Part shown: positions 62,045-64,000 of the stretch, piece by piece
Layout: each line of letters begins with the position of its first letter
Position numbering within the stretch: position 1 is the stretch's first letter
Origin: an uncultured Clostridia bacterium
Lineage (GTDB): Bacteria; Bacillota; Clostridia; Christensenellales; UBA1242
Reading direction: 5' to 3'
Length of the DNA stretch: 64,000 bases
NCBI GenBank assembly: GCA_934771475.1
Contig: CAKVMD010000001.1
Location: forward strand, 137,597-201,596
Program-made: the position numbers and the translations under genes
Notes under the pieces: model-generated
What the model was told of the DNA's origin: nothing
Databases searched by the model: none
Seen by the model: the letters and a program-made list of their open reading frames with translations, nothing else

Positions 62045-64000
62045 TTAATTTTTTCTTAAATTTATTGCCTTTTCAAACATTTCTGTAAGGGCTGTAACAT
62101 CTTTTAGAACATTTTGAGAAGGCACAAACTTGATGCGAATATCGTTTGAAATAACAAGTTTGCCACCGTAAGAGGTCGCAACTTCTGCAAGGGTTTTGTC
62201 TATGACAACCTCACTCTTTTTAAGCACAACATAACATTCAAGTTTAGAAATCTTAATTCTCTCAACATTAAACTCACTCGCCTCATTTCGCATAAGGGCA
62301 AGCATACAAAGATTTTTGACTTCATTTGGAGCCTCGCCATAGCCATCATTTATGCTTTCAAGCAGGCTTTGCATTTCTTTTCTTGTTGTCAAACTGCTAA
62401 TTTTTGTGTAAAGAGCAATTCTTTGCTCGCTATCCTCAACATAATCTTCGCTAACAAATGCGGAAAGGGCAACTTCAAGTTTAACATCACTCTTTTTATA
62501 AACCTTTTCGCCTCTGATTGATTTAACTTCTTCATCAAGCAGTTTAACATACATATCGTAACCAACTTTTGCAATGTGTCCATGTTGCTCACGCCCAAAA
62601 ATGTTTCCTGCGCCACGAATTTCAAGGTCGCGCATTGCAATTTTGAAGCCACTGCCCAGCGCCGAAAATTCTTTCATCGCTTCAAGGCGGTCATAACCCT
62701 CATCTGTAAGTTTTTTATCCTTAATATAGGTAAGATATGCATAACTTAGCTTATCGCTTCTTCCAATTCTTCCTCGAAGTTGGTAAAGTTGGCTAAGTCC
62801 TAACCTATCCGCCTCTATTATAACCATTGTGTTTGCAAAAGGGAGGTTTATGCCATTTTCAATAAGAGTTGAAGCAACAAGGACATTATATTCCCCGTTA
62901 TACAGCCTTTGGATAACATTTTCGAGGACTTTTTCGCTCATCTGGCCATGCGCAATGCCAACTTTTGCGTCTGGCAAAAGTGTTCGCAAATGGCAGGCAA
63001 ATTCTTCAATAGTTTCAACCCTATTGTAAACAACAAAAGCCTGTCCACCCCTAGCAAGTTCACGAGATATAACATCTTTCAAAAGGTCATCACTTTGCTC
63101 TGCAATATAGGTTTGAATTGGCAATCTGTCGCGTGGGGGCGTTTCAATAATCGAAATATCGCGTATGCCAGAAAGGGACATATTGAGAGTTCTTGGAATA
63201 GGTGTGGCAGAAAGCGTTAAAACATCAATATTTCTGTGCGCATCTTTGATTTTTTCTTTATGTTCAACCCCAAAGCGCTGTTCTTCATCTAGAACTAATA
63301 ATCCTAAATCGTGGTAAACTACATCGCTTGATAGAATGCGATGAGTTCCAATCACCATGTCGACTTCACCCTCTTGAACGCGCCTCAAAATATCCTTAAC
63401 TTGAAGAGGCGTTTTAAACCTATTTAAAACCTCAACTCTCACCCCGAAAGGCGCAAGTCTTTCTTTTGCCGACCGATAATGCTGTTCTGAAAGTATCGTT
63501 GTAGGACACAAAAGAGCCACTTGTTTGCCGTTATAAATACACTTAAAGCACGCGCGTAATGCCACTTCGGTTTTTCCAAAGCCAACATCACCGCAAATAA
63601 GTCTATCCATAACTTTGTCGCTTTCCATATCTTTATCTATATCATTTATGGCTTTGAGTTGGTCCTCAGTTTCAGTATAAGGAAATGCATCAGCAAACTT
63701 CTTTTCAAGATATTCATCTCTTCTAAATGAATATCCTTTTACAAGTGAGCGCTCTTTATAAACTTCAACAAGACTTATAGCCATCTCGTGAATTGATGCT
63801 CTTACGCGGTCTTTTAACCTAGCAAATTCCGCCCCGCCAAGAGAAGAAAGTTTAGGCTGGGTTTCAGAGCCAATATACGCCGAAATTGAATTTGCTTCCT
63901 CGCTTGGAAGGTAAAGCCTGTCGCCATTTTTGTACTCAATAACGAAATAATCTTTTTCGATATTTGAAATTTTCATTCTTTCAATGGCTATGCATTTGCC
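62045..64000 (-). CDS. mfd: Transcription-repair coupling factor Mfd, C-terminal part (5' end outside window)
   Basis: Couples transcription stalling to nucleotide-excision repair. The frame stays open through base 64000; the codons before the in-window ATG at 63976 encode GKCIAIER, part of the RNA-polymerase-interaction domain. Visible domains in order: RID ending YFVIEYKNGDRLYLP, the double RecA-like translocase with GDVGFGKTEVALR (Walker A), VIGTHRIL, VLDEEQRFG (DEEQ), TLSATPIPRTLNMSLSGIRD, the TRG region RDLEIRGAGNIFG, and the C-terminal D7 domain. The N-terminal UvrB-homology part lies outside the window. It precedes the parvulin lipoprotein gene with a 105-bp gap and no clear terminator. 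Confidence 0.96.
   Translation of the reverse strand, partial: GKCIAIERMKISNIEKDYFVIEYKNGDRLYLPSEEANSISAYIGSETQPKLSSLGGAEFARLKDRVRASIHEMAISLVEVYKERSLVKGYSFRRDEYLEKKFADAFPYTETEDQLKAINDIDKDMESDKVMDRLICGDVGFGKTEVALRACFKCIYNGKQVALLCPTTILSEQHYRSAKERLAPFGVRVEVLNRFKTPLQVKDILRRVQEGEVDMVIGTHRILSSDVVYHDLGLLVLDEEQRFGVEHKEKIKDAHRNIDVLTLSATPIPRTLNMSLSGIRDISIIETPPRDRLPIQTYIAEQSDDLLKDVISRELARGGQAFVVYNRVETIEEFACHLRTLLPDAKVGIAHGQMSEKVLENVIQRLYNGEYNVLVASTLIENGINLPFANTMVIIEADRLGLSQLYQLRGRIGRSDKLSYAYLTYIKDKKLTDEGYDRLEAMKEFSALGSGFKIAMRDLEIRGAGNIFGREQHGHIAKVGYDMYVKLLDEEVKSIRGEKVYKKSDVKLEVALSAFVSEDYVEDSEQRIALYTKISSLTTRKEMQSLLESINDGYGEAPNEVKNLCMLALMRNEASEFNVERIKISKLECYVVLKKSEVVIDKTLAEVATSYGGKLVISNDIRIKFVPSQNVLKDVTALTEMFEKAINLRKN

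Overview
The window is AT-rich chromosomal DNA using the standard genetic code, with Shine-Dalgarno sites of the GGAGG type and TTGACA/TATAAT promoters. Gene content points to an uncultured, anaerobic, Clostridia-like member of the Bacillota: pyruvate:ferredoxin oxidoreductase, a DUF1858 protein, a SpoIIQ/SpoIIID pair (so a sporulating ancestry), Mfd next to a PrsA-like lipoprotein foldase, and YhaO/YhaN-type repair proteins. Assignment to a named order is inference. Nearly all genes lie on the minus strand; plus-strand genes are the ABC cluster at the left, a cluster of three tRNAs with an isochorismatase-like gene, the oxidoreductase, tRNA-Glu with a peptidase-like gene, and a small DUF1858 gene.

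Layout. 1-5.3 kb: a heterodimeric ABC exporter (left subunit cut by the window edge) and a MacB-like ATPase-permease, one operon. 5.5-10.4 kb: a YjdF-like membrane protein, valyl-tRNA synthetase and two related four-helix membrane proteins. 10.6-11.8 kb: tRNA-Gly, tRNA-Cys, tRNA-Leu and a cysteine hydrolase. 11.8-19 kb: SbcC/SbcD-like repair pair, a DUF4097-type surface protein, a short alanyl-tRNA synthetase and TruA. 19.1-24.3 kb: pyruvate:ferredoxin oxidoreductase, then an alpha/beta-hydrolase-fold protein lacking the expected serine, overlapping a conserved unknown gene. 24.4-28.9 kb: a tight operon of patatin, ComEC-type metallo-beta-lactamase, a small kinase-like protein and transketolase. 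28.9-31.3 kb: tRNA-Glu with a copy of its 3' end 130 bp downstream, an S41-like peptidase and non-coding repeats. 31.3-38.7 kb: rpoB-rpoC with their own promoter and a leader terminator. 38.9-50.0 kb: one 11-kb gene for a 3,695-residue lipoprotein rich in GLUG-like repeats. 50.2-53.8 kb: an isolated VirB4-like ATPase with a fused membrane domain, and a PRC-barrel protein. 53.9-64 kb: DUF1858, HflX, a lipoprotein, SpoIIID, ACP, SpoIIQ-like M23 protein, small exported proteins, a flippase-like membrane protein, a parvulin lipoprotein and the C-terminal part of Mfd.

The most unusual items are the orphan VirB4-like ATPase beside the giant lipoprotein (no other type IV secretion gene is visible), the short AlaRS ending after its editing domain, the degenerate kinase-like protein coupled to transketolase, the tRNA-Glu 3'-end duplication, and the rpoBC leader terminator. 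No CRISPR array, insertion sequence or phage gene was recognised.
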